A program made the translations under genes and the position numbers. 64,000 bases of DNA. Source: Phascolarctos cinereus (taxonomy: Eukaryota; Chordata; Mammalia; Diprotodontia; Phascolarctidae). The DNA lies in assembly GCF_002099425.1 (NCBI RefSeq), contig NW_018344015.1, positions 3,626,501 through 3,690,500 on the forward strand, read 5' to 3'. Of this stretch, positions 33,240 through 45,676 are shown piece by piece. The notes below the pieces were generated by a model, which saw nothing but the letters and a program-made list of their open reading frames with translations, did no database searches and was not told the DNA's origin. Position 1 is the stretch's first letter. The number at the start of each line of letters is the position of its first letter.

Positions 33240-33530
33240 TCTCTCAATTCTTACCTAGTCCTTAATCATTGAATGGACATTGCCTCAGACAAACTGATAC
33301 CTGGGAAAGACTAATTTAGAAAAGCCAAGGTCAACCACTACATCCCTGACCATCACCAGTCGTCTTGACTTTTGTCTTGCCATCGAAATTGCAATGACTC
33401 TAGAGGAAAGATTAAGACTGAAAACTTTGTGCAGCTCTGCCTCACTTAAATCAAAGTCACGTGCAAATCAAGACATCACTCTTCTGATAGCAGTTGTCTT
33501 CTTTGAGAACAAAGGATGATCAACAACAGT
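33240..33530 (+). mobile_element. Unclassified marsupial interspersed repeat
   Basis: The stretch tcattgaatggacattgcct, gggaaagactaatttagaaa, ctgcctcacttaaatcaaag and tttgagaacaaaggatgatc then caacaaca looks like a high-copy repeat I remember from marsupial sequence but cannot name. Its end resembles that of the LINE fragment at 29575-29855, so it may be a SINE or truncated LINE using the same machinery. A MIR fragment (33531-33625, antisense) follows directly. Confidence 0.5.
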
Positions 33531-33625
33531 TCAACCAAGTTACACAGATAGTAAGTAGTAGAGCTAAGATTCAAAACTGGGACCTTTGACTGTACTCTAG
33601 ACTGTTTCTTTTTCACTGAATCTCT
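33531..33625 (-). mobile_element. MIR fragment, antisense
   Basis: Words caagttacacagatagtaag, gagctaagattcaaaactgg and gactgtactc are the antisense CORE and head. Confidence 0.55.
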
Positions 33626-33744
33626 GCGATCTTTATAGGAACCTGTTGTTGTCAAAAAGTAGTATGACAGTCAACTGTATATGCTAGGGTGGGACTGAAG
33701 TAGAGGATTTCCAGTGACCCCTCTGCATCCAGTTCTAATGGTTT

Positions 33745-36565
33745 AATAGCCTTTTAGGAATAGTTCCAAATTGCTCTACAGAATGGTTGAATCAATTCAC
33801 AACTCCACCAACAATGCATTAGTGTCTCATTTTTCCCACATCCCATCCAACATTTGTCTTTCACCTTTTCTCTCCTATTAGCCAATCTAATATATATATG
33901 TGGTAGTGCCTCAGAATTGTTTTAATTTACATTTCTCCAATCAATAGTGAGCAAAAGCATTTTTTTTTGCTTTTTGGTGAGGCAATCGGGGTTAAATGAC
34001 TTGCCCAAGGTCATACAGCTAGTAAGTGTTAAGTGTCTGAGGCTGGTTTTGAACTCAGGTCCTTCTGACTCCAAGGCCAGAGCTCTATTCACTGTGCCAC
34101 CTAGCTGCCCCTAGAGTTAAAGCATTTTTCATGTGGCTATAGATAACTTTAGTTACTTCATCTGAAAACTGATTATATCTTTTGATCATTTATCAATTGG
34201 GGAATGGCTCTTATTTTTATAAATTTGACTCAGTTCTCTATATGTTTGAGAAATGAAGCCTTTATCAAAAAAATTTTGTTGAAAGACCATTGCTAACTAT
34301 ATTTCCCTTCACCCTATTCCCCTCCACCCTGTTTATTCTATTCTTTCTTTCCTTTCACCCTGTCCCTTCTCAAAAGTGTTTTACTTCTGACTACCCCCTT
34401 CCCAAATCTGCTCTTTTCTATCATCACCCCTTCTCTTATCCCCTTCCCCTCCTATTTTCTGATAGGGTAAGATAGATTTCTATACCCAACTGAGTGTGTA
34501 TGTTATTCCCTCTTTGAACCAATTCTGATGAGAGTAATATCTACTTTCTCCCCTTCACTTTACCCCTCTTCCCCTCTACTGTAAAAGCTTTTTCTTTCTT
34601 ATTTTATGTCAGATAATTTACCCCATTCTACTTCTCCCTTTCTCTTTGTCCCAGTACATTCCTCTCCTACCCCTTAACTCCTTCATATTCAACTTACACC
34701 TGACCACTCTGTCTATATATACTCCTCTAACTACCCTAAAAATATTCTCATGAGTTACAAATATCATTTTCTCACATAGGAATGTAACACTTCAGTCTTT
34801 TTAAGTCCCTTATGATTTCCCTTTCCTGTTTACCTTTTCATGCTTTTTTTGAGTCTTGCATCTGAAAGTCAAATTTTTAATTCAGCTCTGGTCTTTTCAT
34901 CAATAATATTTGTGAGTCCTCTATCTCATTGAATATGCTTTTTTTCCCAAAAAGGATTATACTCAGTTTTTCTGGGTAGGTGATTCTTGGTTGTTATCAT
35001 AGCTCCTTTGCTTTCTGGAATATCATATTGCAAGCACTCTGATCCTTTAATGTAGAAACTGCTAATCTTGTGTTATCCAGTAAATATCATGTTATCCTGA
35101 TTGTCTCCCTGATACTTGAATTATTTCTTTCTGGCTTCTTGCAATGTTTTCTACTTGACCTGGGAACTCTGGAATTTGGCTATAATATTCCTGGGAGTTT
35201 TCATTTTGGGATCTCTTTCAGCAGGTGATTGGAAGATTCTTTCAATGTGTATGTTACCCTCTGGTTCTAGAATATCAGGGCAGTTTTCCTTGATAATTTT
35301 TTAAAAAACGATGTCTAGGCTTTTTTTTAAATCATCATCACTTTCAGGTAGTCCAGCAATTTTTAAAGTCTCTCTCTCTTGGATCTGTTTTCTAGATCAG
35401 TTATTTTTCCAAAGAGATATTTCACATTATCTTCTATTTCTTCATAACTTTCAGTTTTTTAAATTGTTTTTTTTTTATTTCTCATAAAGTCATTAGCTCA
35501 TTTACTCCATTCTAATTTTTAAGGAATTATTTTCTTTAGTGTGATTTTGGACCCCCTTTTCCATTTGGCCAATTCTGCTTTGTAATGCATTCTTCTCCTC
35601 ATTGGCTTTTTTAGACCTCTTTTACCACCTGGCATGGTCTATTTATTAAGGTATTATCTTGGGTATTTTTTTTGTGTTTCCTTTACCAAGCAGTTGACTC
35701 ACTTTTGAAGATTTTCTTGCATCACTCTCATTCTCTTCCCAATTTTTCCTCTACCTCTCTTCCTTGATTTTCAAAATCCTTTTTGATATCTTCCATGGCC
35801 TGAGACCAATTCCTATTTTTCTTTGAGGCTTTGGTAGTAGGAGCTTTGATTTTGTTTTCTTCTGAGTATGTGTTTCAATATTTCTTATCACCATAGTAAC
35901 TTTCAATAATCAGGTTTTTTTTCCCCATTGTTTGCTCATATTCCCAGCCTATTACTTGACTTTTAACTCTTTGGTAAGGTAGAGCTCTGCTTCCAGGGTA
36001 GAGGGTACACTGTCCCAAGCTTCAGGGCTTTTGTGCAGCTGTTTTCAGAGATACTTACAGGGATCTACAAATTTTCAATTCTTCTAAGGTGGTATGATCT
36101 AAAACCACAAGCTCTGCTCTGTTAATGCTCCTTCTCACTCTGGGACTGACGTGCAGGAATGCAACCTGAATCCAAATATGGGAAAAGCAACAGAGTTTGC
36201 CTCAGTGCTAGGGAAAAAAAAAACCCCTGTAATCTCCTTCTGAAAAGTTGTTCAATCTCCCTTACCTTACCTGAGCCCCCAAAGCAGCTGCTGCCACTGC
36301 TGATTCAGTCACTCCCAAGGCCTACTCCTTGTTTGCTGTGCTGGTGTAGCCTGTACTGGACTGCACCCCTCTCTCACCTTGGTGCAACGGACCTTTCCTA
36401 CCAACCTTCCAAGTTGTTGTGGGCTGGAAATTTGTTTCACTCCAACTTTTTGTGGGTTCTGCTTCTCTAGAATTTGTGTTGAGTCATTTTTAAAGGTATT
36501 TGAAGGGCCTTGGAGAAGAGCTCAGGGTAGTCCCTTCCTTTACTCTATCATCCTGGCTCCATTCT
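33745..36565 (-). mobile_element. Composite LINE copy C (antisense)
   Basis: From right to left: 5' start near 36565, GC-richer 5' UTR with one duplication unit, ORF1 (about 35990-34840), spacer, then the ORF2 C-terminal end from about 34280 to 33745 (gaatggttgaatcaattcac; cctattagccaatctaatat). The spacer/ORF2 join near 34290 (tgctaactatatttccc) matches copies A and B. The 3' end of the ORF2 part and the 3' UTR are missing. A SINE (33965-34112) sits in the ORF2 part. ORF1 is broken. Confidence 0.75.
33965..34112 (-). mobile_element. CORE-SINE in copy C
   Basis: Poly-T then ggttaaatgacttgcccaag, ctagtaagtgttaagtgtct and ctgtgccacctagctgcccc. Flanks aaagcattttt at about 33954-33964 and 34119-34129 form the duplication, and LINE sequence resumes after it. 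Confidence 0.9.
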
Positions 36566-36821
36566 GTAGGTTTAGTTTAATAAGGATAAATCTAATGTAT
36601 GATGTTAGAGTTCAAAAAAATTTACTTCCCAAGTATATCTTGAAGGAGTCATTAAATGCCAGCTTCTCTGAATATGCAGGTCTTCAAGGGATTATAAATT
36701 CAACATGAGAAAGAGTGTGATAAAGCAGCTATAACATCTTCAGCTATATTAATAAGTAAATGTTTTCCAGGATTAGACAGTTTGAGTTGGATTGCATGTT
36801 TCAAGTCCCCTGGTAGTTTGT
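36566..36821. other. Unassigned DNA
   Basis: Nothing recognised between LINE C and the RTE-tailed SINE. Confidence 0.5.
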
Positions 36822-37075
36822 AGTTGTTGTTCAGTTGTTTTTCAGTTGTGTCTGATTCTTTGTGACTTTACTTTTTGTTTTCTTGGCAATGATACTGGAA
36901 TCATTTGCCATTTCCTTCTCCAACTCATTTTACAGATGAGGAAACTGTGGCAAACAGGGTTAAGTGACTTGCCCGATCTCACATAGTTAGTAAGTATCTA
37001 AGACTGAAATTGAGCTCAGGTCTTCCTGAGTCCAGTCCTGCCTCTCTATCCTCTGCACCATGTAGCTGCCCTTGG
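36822..37075 (-). mobile_element. SINE with RTE/BovB-like tail, antisense
   Basis: Left: gttgttcagttgtttttcag, gtgtctgattctttgtgact, tttgccatttccttctccaa (RTE-type end). Right: gggttaagtgacttgcccga, ctctgcaccatgtagctgcc (CORE-SINE head). Same architecture as 26413-26674. It lies 180 bases from an RTE element, its likely class of partner. Confidence 0.8.
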
Positions 37076-37254
37076 TAGTTCGATCTAGTATTAGAAAGGA
37101 ATGGTACACTCAATGACCATTCAATAGTTAACAAAAAAAAAAAAGAAATTTTCTCAGCTATAGGATATGAAGAATAGAGGATTTAACAACAATAGACATG
37201 GCCTGCCTCATCTTCATATGTTAATATGTCTGGACCACAGGGAAGGATTTAGTA

Positions 37255-38760
37255 AAGGTCACGTAGTTGGTAATGTTAAGTTTCAAGCCAGCTTTTACAT
37301 TTTTATCTTTTATCCTTATTAAGAAGCTTCTTAATTCCTTTTCACTTTCTGCCATCAGAGCAATATTTCTCCTGGAAAACTTAATTCCAGTTTTTATTTC
37401 ATCCAGTCTGGTGTTTTCAGGATGTACTATGCATATAAGTTAAAGAAAGAAGGTCAAAATATATGCCCTGTTGTACTCCTTTCCCAATCTTAAACAAATC
37501 AGTTGTTTCCTGTTTGGTTATAACTGCTGCTTTTTGACCTATATACAGGCTCCTCAAGAAAAAAGTAAGATGATCTGGAACTCCCATCTTTTTGAAGACT
37601 TAACATACTGTTGTGATCCCTGTAGTCAAAGGCTTTAGTGTAGTCAGTGAAGCAGTACATGTTTTCTGAAATCCCCTTGATTTTTCCCTAATCCAAAAAA
37701 TGTTGGCAATTTGGTCTCTAGTTCCTCTGCCTCTTTGAAAACCAGCCTTTTTTTCTGGTAAATCTTGGTTCACATATTGTTGAAGTCTAGCTTGCAGAAT
37801 CATAAGCATGAGCTTGCTGTCATGTGAAATGAACATAGATGTTCAGGAACTTGAAGATTCTTTGATATTTCCCTTAAAAGTTTTGGGATGTAAACTGATC
37901 TTTTCCAATCCAGTCACCACTGTTGTATTTTCCAAATTTGCTGGCATGTTGAATGCAACACTTTACCAGCATCACCATTTGGGGTTTTAAATAGCACAGA
38001 TGGAATTCCATCACCTACACTAGTTTTATTGTTAGCAATGCTTCCTAAGGCCCATTTGACTTCACTCTTCAGAATGTCTGGCTCTGGATCAGAAACCACA
38101 CCATTGTAATAAGTGATGTTAAGTTTTTTTCACATAGCTTTTTTGCCTAGTCTTTCCATCTCTTCTTAATTTCTTCCACTTATGTTAAATCCCTACCATT
38201 TTTGTCTTTTATTATGCCCATTTTTGCATGAAACTTTCCCTTGACATTTCTAATTTTCTTGAAGAGATGCCTTGTCTTTCCCATTCTTTTTTTATTCTAC
38301 TTCTTTGCATTGCTCATTTAAGAAAACTTTATCTCTCCTTGCAATTCTCTGGAATTTTGCATTCAGCTTGGTTTATATTTCCTTTTCCCCTTTACCTTTC
38401 ACTTTCATTCTTTCTTCAGCTATTTGTCAAGCTTCATCAGATAGCCATTTTGCTTTCTTGCTTTTTTGTTTGCTGTTGTTGTAATTATTATTGTTCCTGC
38501 TTTCATTACAATATTGCAAACCTCTGGCCACGTTATTTCAAGCAGTCTATCTAACATATTTAATCCCTTCAATTTATTAATCACTTCTACTACCTCTTCA
38601 TAATGAATAGTTATTTAGGCCAAACCTAAAGTCTTCAATTTAAATCAATATTTTGCAATAAGAACATCATCATCTGATCCACAGCCTTCTCCAGGTCTTA
38701 TTTTTTCCTTAGAACTGCAATAACCAAAATAGGGGGAAAAATCCATTCACACTGATATTT
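37255..38760 (-). mobile_element. RTE/BovB-clade LINE, antisense
   Basis: Read on the minus strand, endonuclease-end sequence (reverse of catctgatccacagccttct, ccaggtctta near 38670-38700) leads into the reverse transcriptase (38110-37330). The left edge at 37255-37420 (caagccagcttttacatt; ctttctgccatcagagc; aattccagtttttatttcat) is the later RT part. The C-terminal end and 3' tail are not here. Nucleotide order matches BovB of ruminants and the RTE of marsupials. Confidence 0.85.
37600..38099 (-). pseudogene. RTE reverse transcriptase remnant
   Basis: Two minus frames carry it. 38099-37914 has SEVKWALGSIANNKTSVGDG then IPSVLFK, the first RT motifs of BovB/RTE. 37836-37600 has LMILQARLQQYVNQDLPEKK then AGFQRGRGTRDQIANI, the next conserved block. 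A frameshift separates them and the frame decays after RDQIANIFWIREK. In a live element this enzyme copies its own RNA and RTE-tailed SINEs at the target site. Confidence 0.85.
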
Positions 38761-40711
38761 AAGAGAATATCATACCTTTTAAGGTGATGGTTCATTTGCT
38801 TTTGTTAATTTTAATTTGGCACTCAGACAAATACATTTTCATTCTGAGCACAGATTTAGCATCAACTGTTGTCTCTCATATTCATTTATAGAGTTTAGTT
38901 GATGTCATTTAGGAGCTCAATATAGTTTTTTTGGGGGTTGTTTTTAATTTTATTCCTGGGTCATTCTTAATGAGTATTCTCTATTGCCTTTTGACTTTTC
39001 TGGACAAACCAAACCACATAATACTTGTTGTGACTAAGATGGGATGTTTTGTGTTGAATCCAACTTAGAGGCTCTTGTTCATTCATGCTCAGCTTTATAT
39101 CTCTGAGATTATATTATCACAGTCATGAATATGTTTTTTCTGAACCTTTCATATAAAACTTGTTGGAAGAATAGTTTTACATATGCTCAGAAAGCATGGC
39201 TTTTCAATGCCTCTACGTCAAAACATGCTGTTTATAATCCCAGTGTATTGGGCTTATAGCTTTCATTAAAGTTAGTCTTAACAAGTGAGGGGAATGTACA
39301 CAATAACAACTTTGCCTAGAACAATTTGTGCCTTGTGACTGAATAGAAAACTCATTTTCCTGCTAAAATTGTAATGTTAAAAGAAACAAATATAAAAACC
39401 GGTTGCTGTGTGATGACTAACTACATTTTCCTTAGTTCAACTCTGAGTGTGTTCCAACATCATTATAGTGATCTATATCAAAAGATTCTGGAATTGAGAC
39501 TGTTCCTCAGTTGGAGATTTCTCTTTGTTGGTTAGAATATTCTCTATATCATTGAAACATGTTTTTAATGAGAATAATAACAATTATTTTCAATATTCCC
39601 AGTTATGATTAGCTTTAATAGTATTTGACGTTTTCATAAACTAGTGCCTAATTATGTTTTTGAAATAGGGGGTTATAGTAAAAACTGTTTATTCTAGGAG
39701 GCACAGAAAATATTTCCAGTTATAAGTCTCAGAGTTAGTGCTATGAGCTGGATAGATCTAAAGTTGACTTAATATTAAATTATATTTACCAAATATTTAT
39801 ATAATGATGTCAACTTAAAATTTGAATTTATTCCTGTCATTTTTCTTAAGTGAGCAGTCAAGAAATCATAATATACTGTGCGACCATGTCCTTTATGTAT
39901 TCTCAATTGTCATCTCTTAGAAAATGTGAAATAATTATAATAGTAGTCAAAATCAAAGACAAATGTTCTTTTTTCCTACTATGTGGTTGGGTAAATGAAG
40001 CTGAAGTCACATTTCAGGGTTTGAAATGGCCATATATTCCACCTACAATCCTTCACAAATAATTGTCTCCTTAACATATCTAATAAACAGTTAACCCATA
40101 CTTTGGTGAAAGACTATTATTGAGGCGGAACCAACTGATTCCTATAGAATCCCATTCCATTTTTAATAGATCTAAGTTTTCAAGTCCGTCTCACTCCCAC
40201 ATCAAGCCTAATGGCTTTCTTGGCCTTTGGCACTCAAATAGGCAAAAAAGAATAAGTTGATTCTTGGAAAATATACAGATAAATGCATTTTTTTTCTATT
40301 TTGAATCCTGTTTTTCCATTTATATTCATTATAAAATTGGAGGATTATCTCTCTGGAAAAAAATATTCCCATCTTTAGAAATGTAATAAATTTATACATA
40401 AGAAGAGAATATTATTACGAATTTTCAAAAAATAAATAAGTATACAAATAACTAAAAGTAGAAAAATAAAAATGAAATATGTTAATTAGGGCTTTAAAAA
40501 GTGGAAAATGTTATCCCAGTAGAAGTGTAGGGAGAATAGTAAGTACATTCTAGGGACACTAAGATATAGAGATGGAAAGAAGTAAATTGACTGAACCATG
40601 GGATATGTGAAGGGGAGTAATATGAGATTAAACCAAAATGATATGTAACAGTCAGTTTGTAAAGGGCCAGATAATATCAACAGAAGTATTAATACATAAT
40701 TACCAATAAAT
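38761..40711. other. Unassigned DNA, about 2 kb
   Basis: No repeat family, exon or RNA recognised. The AT-rich part at 40250-40480 has no structure. The lack of young repeats makes this one of the cleaner non-repetitive stretches. Confidence 0.5.
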
Positions 40712-40850
40712 AAATGTAGAGAGCACTGGGCCTGGGGTCAGAAAGACTCATCTTCACGAGATCAAGTCTGGCCTTAGGCACTTACCAGCTATGTGATCGT
40801 GGACAAGTCACTTAAACTTGATTTTAAGTTTCAAGGATGGGTTGCAGAGG
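40712..40850 (+). mobile_element. MIR/CORE-SINE fragment, sense
   Basis: Words gagcactgggcctggggtca, gatcaagtctggcc, cagctatgtgatcgtggaca and agtcacttaaacttg; head truncated. Confidence 0.7.
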
Positions 40851-41019
40851 ACAGAAAATGGAGATAAGAAGATCACTTAGAAGATGACTATAATAGCCCA
40901 GTGAGACATGAATTATGGTCCATAGAAGGGTTGAGTCACAATAGTAAGGAAGGGACATATGAGTGAGAGATTATGGAATTAATATTCTTCCCTTTTTTTC
41001 AATCAACAGTGAGCAGTGG

Positions 41020-41218
41020 GCCATAAGGGAAATTGCCCTTAAGGGAAATTTTGTGGTAGAGGACCCACATTCAAATGGTTCTCTAACCTTGTGACCTCAG
41101 GCAAATCATTTAACTTCTTTGGGTTTCATTTTCTTTATCTGTAAAACAAGGGTGGAGGGGATGCCTAGGTAACCTTTGAGGTCCTTCAACCTGTAAAACT
41201 ATTATCCTATGAAGGAGA
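41020..41218 (+). mobile_element. MIR/Mar1-like SINE, sense
   Basis: Words cattcaaatggttctctaac, cttgtgacctcaggcaaatc, tttctttatctgtaaaac, aacctttgaggtccttcaac and attatcctatgaa follow the same layout as 30405-30612. Confidence 0.65.
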
Positions 41219-41424
41219 ATTTATTTTTTATGTGTCTACTATGTTTTAGGCACTTGCTAGATCCTGGGAAGTCTGCTTCCCATTATTCAACACCAGAATA
41301 ACATTTAACTCTTTCTTTACATCAAAGAAAGTTGTCTATCAACATGTGGAAACCACAATTTTGAAAAGGGACAGGTTGATTTAGGCCAATAAGAGAAAAT
41401 ATTCAGAAACTATGGGATTATGGC

Positions 41425-41580
41425 TTTTAAATTAGAATCATAAAGATCATTTAATCCAAGTGTCTCATTTTATGGATAAAGGCCAAAGTAGTTAATGTCT
41501 TTTTCAATGTCACATAGGAAGTAAATATCAGATCTGGGGTTCAAACTTAAGTCTTCTAACTAAATATTCCACATGCTTTC
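41425..41580 (-). mobile_element. MIR-like relic, antisense
   Basis: Words agaatcataaagatcattta, atccaagtgtctcattttat, gtcacataggaagtaaat and gggttcaaacttaagtcttc. Confidence 0.55.
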
Positions 41581-42659
41581 ATTTCGCTCATAATAATAGA
41601 AGATGCAATGGTTTAAGATATAGCAGTCAACAAATGAACAGATAAAGTACAGTCACTGAAGGATTTGGATAAGGGGACCCCAATATTACATAACAAGGCC
41701 TACACTTTATGAAGACTGAATCATATCTCTGATTTTTTTGTGTGAGTTTCTATATGCCTAGGTATACCTAAACTCAAAACTCATTCTTCACTTAATTCTA
41801 TTGTGCAATGTAATCAATAGGTAACCATAGACATTGAAGTCTTCTTGGTGAAGGAAATCCAATATCTATGGATCCAAATTGGTCCAGAATAGTAATACCA
41901 GCTATACCTAAAGACAATACTAGAGGAAAAATAAAATAAAATAATATCAGAAGCAAATCTGAAAGGAAATCTTTCATTTCCCCAAAATTCTAAGTTTGTG
42001 TTTGTTTAGTGTTAGATTTCCTAATGGGGTAAAATTCTTCTGATGAGTACATCTCCTACATTGATTTTATCTCTCTCACCCTCTCCTAGATTTCACTGTT
42101 TCCTTTTTAACTCAGTAAATATAAAGTCTTTGCCAGGTGAAAGGAAAGAAGGCAAAAGGGACATTTGTCTTTGATGCCAGAAATGTCTTAGAGCTTTTTA
42201 TGTCTGAGAGGTATTCGGTGGTGTGATGGCCAGACCCTGTACAAAGACTGAAAGGCAAGCCTAGACCCCTGCTGAAATACTACAAAAATGATTCTTCTAC
42301 TGGGAAACATCTCTACCTCCTTCACCCCAAAAGGTATGTAAAGCAAAGAGAGGAAATGGGAATAGAGATCAAAATCAAAAATTCTGAGAGGAATTCAATT
42401 GAACAGTATTTATATTTCATGCTAATTTCCTTTTAGCACAAAGGGAATAGTAATCATATTTTTTAAAAAATCTGTTGCATAGGTGTCACTCCAAGATATT
42501 GCCTCTGACAGAGAAATTTACATCTGAAAATATAAAAATGTTCAGAGATTAAGGAACTTGTATGATTGCTAAAATAATTTTTATTTTAGTTTGTTTTACT
42601 CTTTCTTAATGATGCATAAACTTTTTAAAAGTAGGGCTTTTTTGCTTTTTTCCTTCCCT
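41581..42659. other. Unassigned DNA
   Basis: No feature supported. Confidence 0.5.
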
Positions 42660-42745
42660 CTCTCTTCTCTGCACCCTTTCCCCAGTACTTAGCATAGTGC
42701 CTGGCATTTAACTGGTGCTTAAGAAATTTTTGCTAACATGAATTT
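42660..42745 (+). mobile_element. L2-type 3' tail, sense
   Basis: Words ccccagtacttagcatagtg, cctggcatttaactggtgct and taagaaatttttgct match the sense L2/MIR tail. Confidence 0.65.
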
Positions 42746-43499
42746 CTTGAAGTACTCCAGTGAAGGACAGCTCATTTAATCAATCAGTGAATTAGTACCT
42801 TTATTTTGCACTTCATAAACAGAATTAACAAAAGGAAAGCATTGACAGTAATCATATGAATAACAGAGTGAGATAATATGTATTGTAATGGTGATAATCA
42901 GAGGAGTGCTGCTGATCTGCTGGAATAGGGACACTTCCCATGGAACCAATCTTGTAAATTCAAGAGACAAAAGCTCCTGGGTTCTGCAGCTAATTGACTG
43001 CTGGGAGGGGATCTTCACAATAACTTTTTAGGGTAGACTATAATCACTTTCAAGAGAATTCTGTAGATAAGAGCTCTAAGAAAGCACCAGCTATTACTTG
43101 AGACTTGAAAGCAGATATTGATTTGTCTTGAGTGAGTTACTTGGATAATGCAGATCTGTGGTAAAAATAAAATGCCTCAAATTGTTCAACATTTGAATGA
43201 TTTAAGTACCTGCCTCCCAGAGTATAGTAGGAGTTATGGATTACTGGTTTATGTTTTCATTGTTTATCAATGCATGCTTATGAGTCTTTTGTATTTTTAA
43301 CATTTTCTTTTTTATAGAAGGAATAAATAGCTTTTCCATTTTGGATATACTTTGTACATTAAGTACTTGTCTAGGGTATACAATGACTTACATTTTTGGG
43401 AGAAATTTAGACATAAATCATTCCTATACTTTGTTTAAGAGATATTTTTCTGGAGTTCTACTCTGAGGTTGGGTCATAATGAACTCTTAGAGAATGACA
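42746..43499. other. Unassigned, apparently non-repetitive DNA
   Basis: No repeat recognised. The 80-codon minus frame 42776-43018 matches nothing I know. Confidence 0.5.
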
Positions 43500-43775
43500 G
43501 AAAAGTCCCCTACGAATTTATTTAGTGAATTTTTCAGATGATTATTGATTCTATTTTTTATTTTGAAAACCGTTTCTATGATTTGACCATTTTTTAAATT
43601 GGTAAATGGCTTTTATTCATATAATTTCATGTCAATTGCCTATAGATTTATTGGATGCATTCCCTCCCTCCCCAGAGGTATGGGATGCAGCACTTTCCCC
43701 TTAATCTGCATCTTTTTTCCCTCTAGTTCTAGTTGCATTGATTTTTTTAATTTTAAAAGTTATTACTAGGGATCA
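43500..43775 (-). mobile_element. L1 ORF2 fragment, antisense
   Basis: Words gatttgaccattttttaaat, tggtaaatggcttttattca and agttctagttgcattgattt follow the antisense L1 ORF2 C-terminal region. Confidence 0.6.
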
Positions 43776-44185
43776 TTTTAACTAGCATTTATATAACTCT
43801 AAAGTTTGTAAAGCACTTTACAAATATTTAATTGCAGTAGATGGGAACCCTGGGAAGTAGATGCTATTATCACATTTTTATTATATATACACATAATGCA
43901 CATAATAACATAAAGTATAATATAATATAAAATTAAAGCAAATATATCACATATACACAATATAATAAGATATATATGTAGTAATATATAGGAAATATGT
44001 GCATATATGGAGTAACAGTGGAATAATGTGTTATCTCTGGGAAATAGACCTACAGGCAGACAGATAGATAGACAGACAATTAGATAGATATTGATAGATA
44101 TTCAAAGGAGAGTGCAGACTTAAAATTGTCTTCTTTCCTCCAGTTTCAGCCTTTCAACACTGTGCCACCTAGTTGCCTATTTTAT
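43776..44185 (-). mobile_element. MIR relic, antisense, expanded by AT microsatellites
   Basis: Left part has actctaaagtttgtaaagca, ctttacaaatatttaatt and gaagtagatgctattatc. The right end has caacactgtgccacctag. Between them lie about 270 bases of TATA, CATA and GATA-type expansions (43880-44100). Confidence 0.6.
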
Positions 44186-44569
44186 TATTACATACTCAAA
44201 AGTTTCTATTTTTCTTTTATAATCTCCATAGCCTCACATCTGTTTATGAATACTTTCACTATTAAATATATATTAAAATATTAATAATTCATTTGACATC
44301 TTCTCCATTCTTAGCCATCTCAAAATCATAAATTCTCCATTTTTACCTTCCAAACCTCCTCCTAATCATCTGAAATGTGAATTTGAAAATTGAACTCTAC
44401 ATAGAACTCTATATAGAACTACCTTAGATGGCAATAGGTGAGCCTCCACATTATCTTTCCCAAACCAGTTGTTGCTTCTACTGCTGAATACCCCTGCAGA
44501 CTTTTTAGTTCTTCTTTGCTTGTCAACTGGTGCCTGGTGTTTTTATTTTTGTCTTTGTTTTTGTTTTTT
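44186..44569. other. Unassigned DNA
   Basis: Nothing recognised apart from AT-rich runs. Confidence 0.5.
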
Positions 44570-44645
44570 GCTTGTAATTGTGTTCCCAATGTTCAATGCA
44601 GTGACTAGCACAAAGTAAGGGACCAACAGATGCTCTGATTATTCA
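44570..44645 (+). mobile_element. L2-type 3' tail, sense, short
   Basis: Words gcagtgactagcacaaagta and gatgctctgattatt resemble the sense L2 end. Confidence 0.45.
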
Positions 44646-44649
44646 TCCA

Positions 44650-45420
44650 TTTCCCTCTCTTTTTTTCTTATATATCATTATATTTTCTCATGTGTCTATT
44701 TGGAATTGGTATGGAGAATGATATTAGCTATTTGTCTAAATCTGTTTTCTGACAAAGTGCTTTATATTTTTCTCAGCAAATTTTAATGAAACAATCCCTT
44801 CCCCATTAGTTTGTTTTCTTAGACTTATACAGCATTATGTTGGTGGTTATCTAATGAATCCCCATTGTCTACTTTTCTATTTTTTTAATCTAGTTCTAGA
44901 TTAAACCCAAAAACTGCTTAATCCCTGTTTTCCATTATTTCCTCTAATATTCTTGAATTTTTCCCTTCACATGAATTTTAGTATTTTTCTAATTCCATAA
45001 AGTATCTACTTTGCTATTTCATTAACACATCAATGAATCTGTTGATTAATTTGCATATTATTTTTATTTACATTATCTCATAATGATCTAGCAATTAATA
45101 TTATCTTGTCAACTATTTACATCTTCCCTTATTTTATTACAAATAGTGTTTTGGTTACACAGTATTACTTAAATTTGAATTATCTAGAGTTGTAACTTTT
45201 TTTTCCACATAGGGGAGAAAAGTTGTCAGAGAATGATGTTTAAACAGTATGTATAAAGATATGTTATAGAATAGAGAAAGAAGTTGGCTCCCATTTTTAT
45301 TACTATGACAAATAATAGTGGAGACAATGAGAATCCTTATTTCATTCTTGCTTTTATTGACAAAATCTTTATTTCATTCTTGTTTTTATTGATAAAACAT
45401 CTTTTCTCCATCATAAATAA
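44650..45420 (-). mobile_element. Probable decayed L1 ORF2 piece, antisense
   Basis: Words ctcccatttttattactatg, aatagtggagacaatgagaa and tccttatttcattcttgctt fit the antisense reverse-transcriptase part of L1. Left half is weaker. It is not colinear with the L1 end at 45425, so it is a separate or rearranged copy. Confidence 0.4.
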
Positions 45421-45424
45421 TCCT

Positions 45425-45634
45425 AGCACTTTTTTTCATTATTAAATTGTAGTTTCAATTTATGGAATAAAACAAGCATTTCCATAACATAGTACAATAA
45501 AAAAAATGATAGCATATGAAACTTCAAATATACTATGAATTACTTGCTACACAACAAAATTATCATGTAAATTTCTTTTTAATTTCTTTCCTCCAAAACC
45601 CCTCACCTGAGAGATGGCTCTGATTAGACAAAAA

Positions 45635-45676
<42 letters not shown>

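Noticed and set aside
44060-44102. Regular GATA/GACA units considered as a spaced-repeat array
   Set aside because: Simple microsatellite without spacers; CRISPR arrays are not expected in this vertebrate DNA.
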